NCBI GenBank assembly: GCA_947471745.1
Contig: CANJKZ010000060.1
Coordinates: 1,054,001-1,118,000, forward strand
DNA: 64,000 bases
Direction: 5' to 3'
From: Closterium sp. Naga37s-1
Lineage: Eukaryota; Streptophyta; Zygnematophyceae; Desmidiales; Closteriaceae
The notes beneath the pieces were generated by a model. It had not been told where the DNA came from. It saw only the letters and a list, made by a program, of their open reading frames with translations, and made no database searches. Position 1 is the stretch's first letter. Every line of letters starts with the position of its first letter. Shown in pieces: positions 11,782 through 22,500 of this stretch. Made by a program: the position numbers and the translations under genes.

Positions 11782-12558
11782 TCAAAGCAACTGTACAGCA
11801 GCAATCGATGGAATTTTCTCCCTGAGCTTTTGAGTAACAGCCACTCTGACCGTCATTACTCCTGCTGCGGGCCCATCGATCCTGACCTTCACAATCGGCG
11901 GATCAATCTTCACAAGAGTCAGCTCCCCACCACCCGTTCCTACCAAATATGGCCTGATCTCGGACAGCACCTGCAAAAAAGAAACTATCAGTACACATCT
12001 CTGAACAAACAACAAATCATAATCAGGTAAAACACGATGCATTAGCCACAGAAAGACTCTCACCTTTTCCACATTCTCCTCGTCCAGTGGAAGGCCCGTC
12101 TCTTGGTCCGTGATCTGCTCGACAGAGACTATTTCTGGAATCTTCTCCATCAACCTCCGTTCGATCCCCATCTTCATGGTCATTGTGGAACTCGGGCACG
12201 AGCCACACGCACCCTGAAGCCGCAGCTTCACGACGAGACCGTCAATGTCGTACAGTTCCACATTGCCGCCGTCCGCCATCAAGTACGGTCGAACCTCGTC
12301 AAGAACCTTCTCAACGTTTTCCTCAGTCAGCTCCAAGCCCTCGGTAGAGACATCGCCTTGTGAAGCAAGAGCGGCTGCTGCAATACACAATAGCATGGAT
12401 GCTCAATTGCTCCGGCTGATTGACATGATGTAATTTTGTGAGTTTTATGCCAGCGTACCTGTAGGTTCTCTTCTGGAGTACCTCTGCTCCCCGATACTCT
12501 CCGCGTTTCTGGCTAGGGGTGCAGCACGAAACTGCATGGTAGAAACGCTTCCCGTCAT
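11782..12558 (-). CDS. NFU2: Chloroplast-type NFU iron-sulfur scaffold protein
   Basis: Three exons: 12459-12558, 12064-12377 and 11782-11970 (200 aa, phases close). The N-terminus [20 protein letters not shown] is Ser/Arg-rich like a plastid transit peptide. Its ATG follows an in-frame stop, which fixes the start. The first NifU C-terminal domain carries the Fe-S ligand pair C91-x2-C94 ([16 protein letters not shown]). The second NifU-like domain lacks the CxxC ([20 protein letters not shown]), exactly as in plant plastid NFU1-3. These proteins assemble 4Fe-4S clusters for photosystem I and other plastid targets. A longer in-phase-looking ORF starting at 12724 does not splice in frame, so I reject that start. 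NFU1/2/3 cannot be told apart here. Confidence 0.93.
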
Positions 12559-13468
12559 AAACTAAACAAGTTGAAGAAGACAATACGACTGGAAATGACG
12601 TGATCCACGAGCTAAGCTTCACCTGTCGACCTAGACGTGATGGAGCGGTTGCTGAACTGACTAACGTCGATGCTTCCCTGACGACGCCACTGAATGGAGC
12701 GAGACGAAGCGAGATAGTTGCCATGGTTCAACGGAACTTCGATAAGAAAGAATCGGCTAGCTGCGTCAACAAGATTTTACCCGCTCCACCACACAATTTT
12801 CAGCAGCTCCTAAAAAAAGGAGCAGAGTAAACTTGTGTAAGTGCTGTTCACGCAACGTTGATGTAAATGCGATTCTAGTCACTTGCTTCAATACCGCCGA
12901 CCCTCCGTTCACGCCGCTCACGCAACGTTGGGCGTCACGCTCCTCAGTCACGCAAGGACTCGTCTGAGGTTACGGGAGAACTGCGCCTGGCACGCACAGC
13001 TGTATGGCTGGCTGGACTGGGATAGTGGGGGGGGAGTGTGTGTGCCTAGACTGGGCTAGGGATATGTACGTACCAGAGGGAAGGGTTGTGGAGTGGTTGT
13101 AGGGGACGGACGGGGTCGGGGAAATGGGGGGGTATCTGGAGGAGGAACCTGTGACCTGCACGAGACCGGCTTCTTGGTTGCCGTTCGATTCAAGCATGCT
13201 CGGGAAAAGGCAATGTCGACTCCAGTGCTTTTATGACACTTGGCACAATAAGGTGACGTGGCAGTTGTCGGCAGTTATGCTATTTGCGAGTGGCTGTGTT
13301 CGTGTACGAAGCAACACTGAATCCATAGGTGAAGTTACGGACAACAAAAAATACTGCTGGTATCATGTGAAGGCTTGGAAAAATACTTGGAAACAAAAAC
13401 ATATTTCTTCCAACATACAAAACAGCACTCATTGTGGGCTGACTAAACGCATAACGCCTCAATCGACT
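12559..13468. other. Intergenic between TSR2 and NFU
   Basis: Upstream region of NFU and downstream of TSR2. CACGCAACGTTG occurs twice (near 12850 and 12918). No gene recognised. Confidence 0.45.
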
Positions 13469-15590
13469 TCAAGCATTCCCTGGCCCTTTTGAAAGCCTGC
13501 GAGATCGTCTGGTCGGAGCCACTTCCCAACCGTCGGCCACCTCCTCTTGTGTCAGCAACGGCTCCGGAGGAGTTTCTTTAGCAGCTCTATGCGATCCCGA
13601 ACCAGAAGCTCCCATCCCAGCACCCCTTCCTGGCGCATCTTCATCCATGGCTCCTCCGTTCCCCACTTCCTCCACGTCAGAATCACTGTCATCGCTGTAT
13701 GCGTTGCGGTTTGCCTGTGAAAACAAGCACACACACCAGCATGCAGGAACAAACATGAGTTTAAGAAGTAAAAGTAAACGCAACACACGTTCAAAATTCA
13801 ATTCTGGTACCATCTACTGCATTCATTTTTTTCTCCCCTGCCTGCACAATCATCCAGCCCATGCTGACTCACCGCCCAGCCAATGCTGACTCACCGCTTT
13901 GCTCTGCTGCAGTGCCGCTCGCCTTCCCTTGGCAGCAGCGGCTGCCTCCTCTGCTTGCAGCTGCTGCACGAGAGTGAAACTGCCGTCTCGACAAGCCTTG
14001 AACACCTCAACTACCTTATCTGCCACCTGCGGGTGGAAGGATGGAAGAGAGAAACGAGGAGAGAGCAAGAAAGAGGAAGATGGGAGCAGAAGGGATAAGT
14101 CAAGGAAATCAACACAAGGATTGCCCACTTCTTCACCCAGTCCTCCTTTGAGACACCTCAATCACCATCCATTAGTTTGAGGCAGCTACATGCAGCAAAG
14201 CACAGACGGCATCTGCTCAGCTTGCTTCACCTTTCACCTTATCTCCACTCCTTCCACTCCCCTCCCCATGCGTTTCCTTCACGCCCACTTGCTTCCCTCA
14301 TCAGGCTCCTCGCAATCAACTGGCACCTGCGTCCCTAGTATGTGCAGACAGTGCAGTGCAGCTGTTATCTACGATTTTCCTTCCAGCATCAATTCTCCTC
14401 CGCCTTCCTGTGACTCCCTCTCTCACCTCTCTCAGGCTCCCATCCTCCACCTCCACGTTGAAATCCCTAAAACGTGCGGCTGCACTGCACCCCACCTGCT
14501 GTCCACTTATCGATCCTCCTCTCACCTCCCTCCGGCTCCCATCCTTCACTTCCATGTTGAAACCCCTCCTCTAATGCATGCTGAACTCCCTCACTGCCGC
14601 CTCGTCCAGCTGGCATCCGAGCTGGCGTCCAGCTGGCATCCGAGCTGGCTTCCAGATAGCCGAGCTGGCGTCCAGCTCGTCCTGACTCACCTCTCGCAGG
14701 CTCCATCCTCCACCTCCATGTTGAAGTCCCTCACAATGTCACACAACTGTACCCCGCCGTTTTTCCACTAACTCACTAACCATCAATCCTCCTCTCAACG
14801 CCCTCCTTACTCACCTCTCGCAGGCTCTATCCTCCACCTCCATGTTGAAGTCCCTCACTGCAGTTTGGTGTCACTGCTAACCGCATTGCACCTGCACCCA
14901 CCGATTCTTCACTTGAATATGACCCTCTCACCTCTCTGAGGCTCCCATCCTCCACCTCCATGTTGAAGTCCCTCACCGTCGCCTCGTCCAGCCACTCCTC
15001 CAGCTCGTCCCCGTACACCGCTCCTGGTACACTCACCACAGCAATGAGAAAAACGATATAATACATAAAGCGTTTTTCAGTAACACCCGTTTTTCAGTAA
15101 ATTAATCAGTCTCTCACCAACATCCCGTTTTTCAGCATAGTTGCCAAAAGCGTTGATGTTTCTGCACTGTGCAAGACGACGTGGGCACTGATTGGCGGTT
15201 TGGCCGCCACGAATAATTGCTCCCCATAACGGCTTAATACTCCCTTTCCCCTTCACCTTTTTCCCCCGCCCCACCCGCGCTTGCGGACCAGGTCCGCCTG
15301 CAGGTGTCGCGCCTTCCCCGCTCTCCCCCGCTTATCGCGCAAAATCCCCCCCACCTTCGCCGCTTACCGCGCTTGCTGTAGCAGAAATGCACCAGGTCCG
15401 CCTGCATGTGTTGCGCCTTCTCCGCGCTCCTTCCGCCGCCCCACTGATTCTCCACCGCCAGCTGCAGCGCAGTCCAGCGCGCAAACACCAGGCGCACGCC
15501 CTCGCGGAACCACCCGTCCGCGTGCTGCTCCGCCGCCGTTATGGGGACGGGCACGGGGCCGGGGAGAATCGCTCCGCTGCGCAGCTCCAT
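13469..15590 (-). CDS. TSR2: Pre-rRNA-processing protein TSR2 homologue
   Basis: Four exons: 15368-15590, 14932-15023, 13895-14026, 13469-13714, giving 230 aa with closing phases. The family core is clear: FREGVRLVFARWTALQLAVE then NQWGGGRSAEKAQHM, YGDELEEWLDEATV, and DFNMEVEDGSLREVADKVVE (compare the EDGS..EV motif of TSR2). The C-terminus is acidic (YSDDSDSDVEEV) and ends with ADGWEVAPTRRSRR, matching the family DGW tail. In yeast and humans TSR2 is the chaperone of ribosomal protein eS26 in 40S biogenesis. A short exon-like piece at 15118-15161 has splice signals but breaks phase, so it was left out. Intron 2 is expanded by copies of exon 2. Confidence 0.9.
14410..14870 (-). repeat. Four tandem echoes of TSR2 exon 2 3' end
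   Basis: Copies of the sequence encoding DFNMEVEDGSLREV plus its donor lie near 14417-14470, 14520-14570, 14690-14735 and 14812-14857, downstream of the used exon (14932-15023). Spacing is irregular and intron parts have diverged more than the exon parts. A partial echo of exon 1 lies near 15285-15310. Confidence 0.85.
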
Positions 15591-16571
15591 GGTCGGGGGA
15601 AAGATGGCACGCGGAAGGGGAGGATACGCGTAATAACGTTGCGCGGGGCGGAATTGCGCGGAAGAGGTTGCGCGAAAATAATATATGCGGAAACTGATGC
15701 GCGCGGAAAAGGCGCGGAACACCTGCCTGTCAGAAAAAGAGTCGTGACTGAGAAAGTGGGGAAGCGCAATGCCTGCAAGCAAGTGTAAGGGGAGAGGGGA
15801 TTAGCCAAGGGGTTGAGTTGGGTTGGAGGGTGAGAAAGCTCACTGGTTGGTTGGGTTCGTTGGTTGTCTTTGAAAGTTTGTCCCGAAAATACGAAACTTT
15901 GCGGTGTAAACAGTTTCTCTTTGAGTTGTAAACGGATCATCTCGTCACGAGTACGGAATCCACTTCTTGTTTGCGGTCCGTCCCAGAATAGACATTCCCA
16001 AGGTCGCTCTGACACTCCCGCCAGGCAACACCGCAGCATTCTCCCAGGCAAACCCAGCTCGCGCTGCTCCTAGTCTCTCGCCTCTGCTCTTGAGGCTCTT
16101 AGCCTGATAACTCTATTGATCACTATAATGCATCGCTTGATTCGCTTTTGCCGGGGATTGGCGGGACTGCAGTCTTGGTGGTGCCATTGAGAAGGTTTGC
16201 CAGTCCTCATTCGTCTTGCGAGTTCGTTAGCTTCCGCGATCGTAGGGTTCGCTAGATTCGTTAGCCTTGCGAAAAGTTTTTCGCTAGTCCTCAGTCGCCT
16301 TGCGAATTCTTCAACCTCCAGGCTTTCTCAGCATCTTTGCGAAGAGTCTTGATCTCGCTAATCTAGTTCCTTCGCTAATCCTTCGGCATCTTGAAACCTG
16401 CTCGGCATTTACGATTGCCTCCTAGAATCAAATCCTGGTGACGCGATCACGTTCAGTGAAGACACGTGGCAGTTTCTAAGGCACCCAGCTGGCGCGACCA
16501 GAGGCAGAGAGGGTGAACGGATAGCGACACGTGCAACCAAGAACAGCTCACTAGGAAAATACCGTTTCTCC
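15591..16571. promoter_or_regulatory. Divergent intergenic region between TSR2 and MAU2
   Basis: About 1 kb between the start codons, holding both promoters and the MAU2 5' UTR. A CACGTGGCAG element lies near 16463. TTCGCTAG/CTTGCGA-like short repeats occur near 16200-16390. No element assigned with certainty. Confidence 0.4.
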
Positions 16572-19500
16572 ATGGCTGCTCATGCTCATAACGGGACCAG
16601 TAACCCCCGCAATAACGCGTACAGCGGACCCTTATCGCCGTCGGCGGGTCTGGGCAGAACGGGAAGTGTTACTACAGGGGGGGGTGTGACTACAGCAGGG
16701 TCGGTGAGCGACAGCAGCAAGGCGGCCAGCGCGTTATGGCTCATGGCGTCACACTTCGAGAGTACACATCAGATTCCGCAGGTGAAGCGTTGACGTGCTT
16801 GCCCCTGGTAATTTTCTAATCAATGGACTCCGATTCGTCCCTGTTACAGACCATCTCACCTTCCCTCGGGTCCCCCCCCTCTCTCTGCAGGTAGTGAAGT
16901 GTCTAGAAGCCGTGTGTCAGAGCCCCCAGCCGTTCCTTCCTCTTGTGGAGGTTCGCACGCAGTACTGGTTGGCCCACGTGTTGACCCCCGCACCTCCTCT
17001 CCAACCCGGCCACTCCCCTACCCTTCTTGCAGTTGGTGAAGTGCTTGGAAGCCGTGTGTCAGAGTCCCCAGCCGTTCCTTCCTCTCGTGGAGGTTCGCAC
17101 CCGCTGCTGGCTGGCTCATGTGCTACTGAAACACTCCCGCTATGTGCTGCACGCCAAGGCACATCTCGAGAGAGCGGTAAGACTTGGTGATGTGCGGTGA
17201 TTAACAGTTCCAGTAGGGTATGGTGGAGGTTTGCACGCGGTGCTGATTCGCTCACGTGCTGTTGAAACACTCCCGCAACGTGCTGCACGCCAAGGCGCAT
17301 CTCGAGAGAGCGGTGAGATGCGGTGGCGACTGGTGCGCAGTGGTTGAGTGGGACTGGTAGAATCTGATAGTGGTCTCAATCTCAACCTGGTACTGGCTGG
17401 CTGGAGTCTTTTGAGACGTGTCAAAAGATGTGCTGCTGTGCAGTCCACAGCTTCCCGCCTTTACCCTCCTTCCCACCTGTGGCGTGGTGCACTCTCTTTC
17501 CCTCTGCCCTCTCCCCCGTCTCCCCCCCTCTTTTCCAATGCAGCAAGTGCTTCTGAAGGCCATTCCTGGGAATATCCCCCTCAAGTGCACGGCCCTCTCT
17601 CTGCTCGCCACGTGTTACCACCTGATTGGCCACGCCCACTTTCACAAGCACATACTTCAGAAGGGCATCGATCTAGTCACACACCAGCTCGCCACACTCC
17701 CACGCTCAGCCTCGGGTTCTGAATCAGGTCCCAGCTCGGCTGCAGGCTCGGGGTTAGGTTCGGGAGGAGGTTTGGGCGGAGGTTCGGGCGGAGGGTCGGC
17801 GGCGGAGCTGGCTCGGTGGATGGGGGTGTTTTCAGTGGGGATGGCGGGGCGGTTGCTGGGGGAGGGGGATGTGGAGGGGGCTGCTGCTGCATTGGCGAAG
17901 GGGATGGCTGCTGTACAGACGACAGGGGATAGGGGCATGATGGTAAGCGTGTCTTGCTGATGTGAAGGGGCACTTGAGTGTTAGTTGTGTATGTATGTAG
18001 CACGTTGGCAGGGCGGCTGCTGGGGGAGGGGGATGTGGAACGGGCTGCTAGTGCGCTGGGGAAGGGGACGGCTGCTGTACAGACGACAGGGGATAGGGGC
18101 ATGATGGTACGTGTGTGTGTGGTGGAGGGAAAGGGGGGGAAAGGGGAGGGGGAGGAGGGGGGAGGAAGGTGGGAGTAGGTGTGTATGTGTATATTTTTGT
18201 TTATGTATTCGCTATTGCGTGCATACCAGTTGGTGAAGAGCATGCGAGTCTAGGCGATGTTATTCCATGCGAGAGCTTCCGCTAGCTGATATGCCACTCC
18301 TCTCCTCTCTTCCCTCCCTCCCTCCCTTCCCTTCCTATCCCTTCCGCCCCTTGATACATTTCACCACCAGCTCCTGCTATCCGCTTCCCTGCTGCACATT
18401 CGCATCTCGACCGTCCATCACACGCCACAGCAGATCTCAGCCCTTCTTTCGGACTGCACCTCGTTGTGGCAGCAGATCCCGCCACGTCAGCAGCCAGACT
18501 ACCGTGGCCTGTTCGTCTACGTCCAATTACTGGCTGCCACGTGGCACCTCCGCATGGCTGACTACAACCAGGCCAAGGCTGACGTGGCAGCAGCAGAGGA
18601 GGCACTGGCGGGGATGAGTCCCGCTGCAGCGAATCGTGAGGCGCCAGCTGGCAGCTCGCCAGTTGCTGCGTCAGCGCCACGTCAGCAGCAGCAGGGCGGG
18701 AATGTGCATGCACAGAGGCTGGGGCAGGATACAGGAGCAGTAAGAGCAGTGGGTGCAGCAGGAGCAGCAGGGGCAGCAGGAGGGGTGATGGGCAACGGAG
18801 CAGGGGCAATGGTCGCAGGGGAAGGAGGAGAAGCGTCAGGCGCATGTTTCAGGGATGATCTGTTGATGCGGTTACCACTGGGCCCGCCCCACGTGCTCAA
18901 TGCTGATTGGCTGCCGCTGCCAGCTGTCAGGGCGGTGGCAGGCCTGCTAAAGGTCATGCTGAGCCGCCCGGGAGGAAAGCTCCTGGAAGCTGAGGGGGCG
19001 TTGAAGGAGGAGAGGGAGATGCTGCGAGGTGGGTGGGGGGTGTGTGAGAGAGTAGCGATGTGGCTGTTGATGTGTGACGCACTTATTCTTAGTACTAACC
19101 CCACTGGGGTTGAGGGGCAATGCAATGCGCCCAGTGGGGTGTGACATGGGTTATGACATAGAATTCTGCGCATGGTTGCTGCCGATCCTTCCAGTGTTGT
19201 CTCGCCACCCCTCCCATCCCTCCTTTTCTTCATTTCCCATACAGTATCGCGTCCTTCCCATCTTCGTCTTCCTGTTTCCTCCTCCTGCTGCAAGTTTCCA
19301 GTCCTCTCATTCCTCTCCTTTGTCTCAAAACTCTTTCTCCCCTGCACCTGCTCGCATGCTCCTTCCCATCCCCCTGTCATTCTCACCATTCTCGAAATCT
19401 TCACCCTTTCAGATGAGCTTCACCGCATCGGGGTCCTCCCAGGCTCTACAGGTACCCTCCCTCACTCACACCCTTGCGTCGTTTCTGAGAAATATCAAGA

Positions 19501-22500
19501 GTCACTTTTGAGAATCTTCACAAGTGACTGAACGGGTACGCTCACACTCTTGCTTCCCTTGAGCCATATGAAGAGGCACGTTTGATGTTTCTCTGAAGTG
19601 GTTCAACAGGTAAGTTTGGACATGCTTCCTCACCTAGTAAGGGCACGCCTATCCAGCCCACGAATAGCAGTGCTCCTCTCAATGGCTCCTAGCGTGGAGA
19701 CTCTGCAATTGGAACCACGAATACAGTTCTCTGACTCCCTACTTCATGTGTCAAAACCCGTGATTCTCATTGCAGAGTCTACTCTGGAGCCATGGAGTGT
19801 GGCGTGGGCCGGCACGCTCCTGCTCTTGCTCCTCTCCACCACACCTTCTTGACCGTTTATAGCCCGTTTCCCTCCACTCACTCCCATCACAGAGTCCACT
19901 CTGGAGCCGTGGAGTGTGGCGTGGGCCGGCACGCTCCTGCTCTTGCTCCTCTCCACCACACCTTCTTGACCGTTTATAGCCCGTTTCCCTCCACTCACTC
20001 CCATCACAGAGTCCACTCTGGAGCCGTGGAGTGTGGCGTGGGCCGGCACGCTCCTGCTCTTGCTCCTCTCCACCACACCTTCTTGACCGTTTATAGCCCG
20101 TTTCCCTCCACTCACTCCCATCACAGAGTCCACTCTGGAGCCGTGGAGTGTGGCGTGGGCCGGCACGCTCCTCCTCTTGCTCCTCTCCACCACACCTTCT
20201 TGACCGTTTATAGCCCGTTTCCCTCCACTCACTCCCATCACAGAGTCCACTCTGGAGCCGTGGAGTGTGGCGTGGGCTGGCACGCTCCTGCTCTTGCTCC
20301 TCTCCACCACACCTTCTTGACCGTTTATAGCCCGTTTCCCTCCACTCACTCCCATCACAGAGTCCACTCTGGAGCCGTGGAGTGTGGCGTGGGCCGGCAC
20401 GCTCCTGCTCTTGCTCCTCTCCACCACACCTTCTTGACCGTTTATAGCCCGTTTCCCTCCACTCACTCCCATCACAGAGTCCACTCTGGAGCCGTGGAGT
20501 GTGGCGTGGGCCGGCACGCTCCTGCTCTTGCTCCTCTCCACCACACCTTCTTGACCGTTTATAGCCCGTTTCCCTCCACTCACTCCCATCACAGAGTCCA
20601 CTCTGGAGCCGTGGAGTGTGGCGTGGGCCGGCACGCTCCTCCTCTTGCTCCTCTCCACCACACCTTCTTGACCGTTTATAGCCCGTTTCCCTCCACTCAC
20701 TCCCATCACAGAGTCCACTCTGGAGCCGTGGAGTGTGGCGGGGGCTGGCACGCTCCTGCTCTTGCTCCTCTCCACCACACCTTCTTGACCGTTTATAGCC
20801 CGTTTCCCTCCACTCACTCCCATCACAGAGTCCACTCTGGAGCCGTGGAGTGTGGCGTGGGCCGGCACGCTCCTCCTCTTGCTCCTCTCCACCACACCTT
20901 CTTGACCGTTTATAGCCCGTTTCCCTCCACTCACTCCCATCACAGAGTCCACTCTGGAGCCGTGGAGTGTGGCGTGGGCCGGCACGCTCCTGCTCTTGCT
21001 CCTCTCCACCACACCTTCTTGACCGTTTATAGCCCGTTTCCCTCCACTCACTCCCATCACAGAGTCCACTCTGGAGCCGTGGAGTGTGGCGTGGGCCGGC
21101 ACGCTCCTGCTCTTGCTCCTCTCCACCACACCTTCTTGACCGTTTATAGCCCGTTTCCCTCCACTCACTCCCATCACAGAGTCCACTCTGGAGCCGTGGA
21201 GTGTGGCGTGGGCCGGCACGCTCCTGCTCTTGCTCCTCTCCACCACACCTTCTTGACCGTTTATAGCCCGTTTCCCTCCACTCACTCCCATCACAGAGTC
21301 CACTCTGGAGCCGTGGAGTGTGGCGTGGGCCGGCACGCTCCTCCTCTTGCTCCTCTCCACCACACCTTCTTGACCGTTTATAGCCCGTTTCCCTCCACTC
21401 ACTCCCATCACAGAGTCCACTCTGGAGCCGTGGAGTGTAGCATGGGCCGGCACGCTCCTCCTCTTGCTGCTCTACACCGTGTGAGCTGCCTCATCAGTCA
21501 GTTTATTCCACGTGTCTCTCCCTTGCCTTGCTCCCCTTCCACTCTCTCACTCCCATCACAGAGTCCTCTCTGGAGCCTTGGAGTGTGCCGTGGGCCGGCA
21601 TGCTCCTGATCTTGCTGCTCTACGTCTTGGAAGCCCAGGCAGTGCTGGCTCTGACGTCCACAGAGTATCTTCTCTCTCAACGGGTAAGCAGTTAATCACA
21701 GGCGTGTGGGAGGGAAGGGAGGTCTGTGCCGTGGGCCGGCACGCTCCTGCTCTTGCTGCTCTACATCTTGGAAGCCCAGGCAGTGCTGGCTCTGACGTCC
21801 ACAGAGTATCTTCTCTCTCAACGGGTAAGCTGCGCATGCAGGCATGTGTGTGTGGGAGGGGGTAGAGTGATGGTGAAGTGTGGCGTGGGCCGGCACGCTC
21901 TTGCTCTGGCACCTCTACGTCTTGGAGGCCCAAGCTGTTCTGGCGCTGACTTCTACTGAATACCCCCTCTCTCAACGGGTAAGAAGTTAAGCACAGGCGT
22001 GTGGGGGGGGAGCAGGGGGTGCAGAGGGGGTTGGAAGGGAAAGCGGGTAAAATGACGTTCCTCCTCTTGCTCCTCTACGTCTTGGAGGCCCAAGCACCCA
22101 CGGAGCACCCTCTCTCACAGCGGGTAAGCAGACAGACATAGGAGGTGACTTTTGAGTCGACTCAAAAGGCAGACAGACATAGGCGTGTGTAGGAGGGAGG
22201 GAAGGGGGGGGTGGGGAGGATGGGAAAGGGGGGAGGGCGGGCAGGGACGCTCCTCCTCTTGCTCCTCTACGTCTTGGAGGCCCAAGCAGTTCTGGCGCTG
22301 ACTTGTACCGAATACCCACTCTCACAGCGAGTAAGAAGAAAAATACAGGAGTGTGGTAGGGAGGGGTGGGGATGTGGGGGTTTGGGAGTGGAAATTGGGT
22401 ATGGTTACTCTCCTTCTCTTGCCCCTACGTCTTTGGTTCTCCTTACTCGCGATTCTTTCTCCTCCTTTCTCCCACCCCTCCCACTCTTTCCCACCCCCCC

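Noticed and set aside
12459-12724. Longer NFU N-terminus starting at 12724
   Set aside because: That frame leaves the wrong phase at the donor. The frame starting at 12558, right after an in-frame stop, joins exon 2 correctly.
15118-15161. Extra 44-nt TSR2 exon
   Set aside because: It has splice-like borders, but including it breaks phase, whereas exon 1 joins the exon at 15023 directly and matches the family.
19744-21609. Long open frames on both strands (605 and 569 codons)
   Set aside because: They are products of a 117-bp repeat whose length is divisible by three. The repeat derives from MAU2 exon 6 and is closed in the true coding frame.
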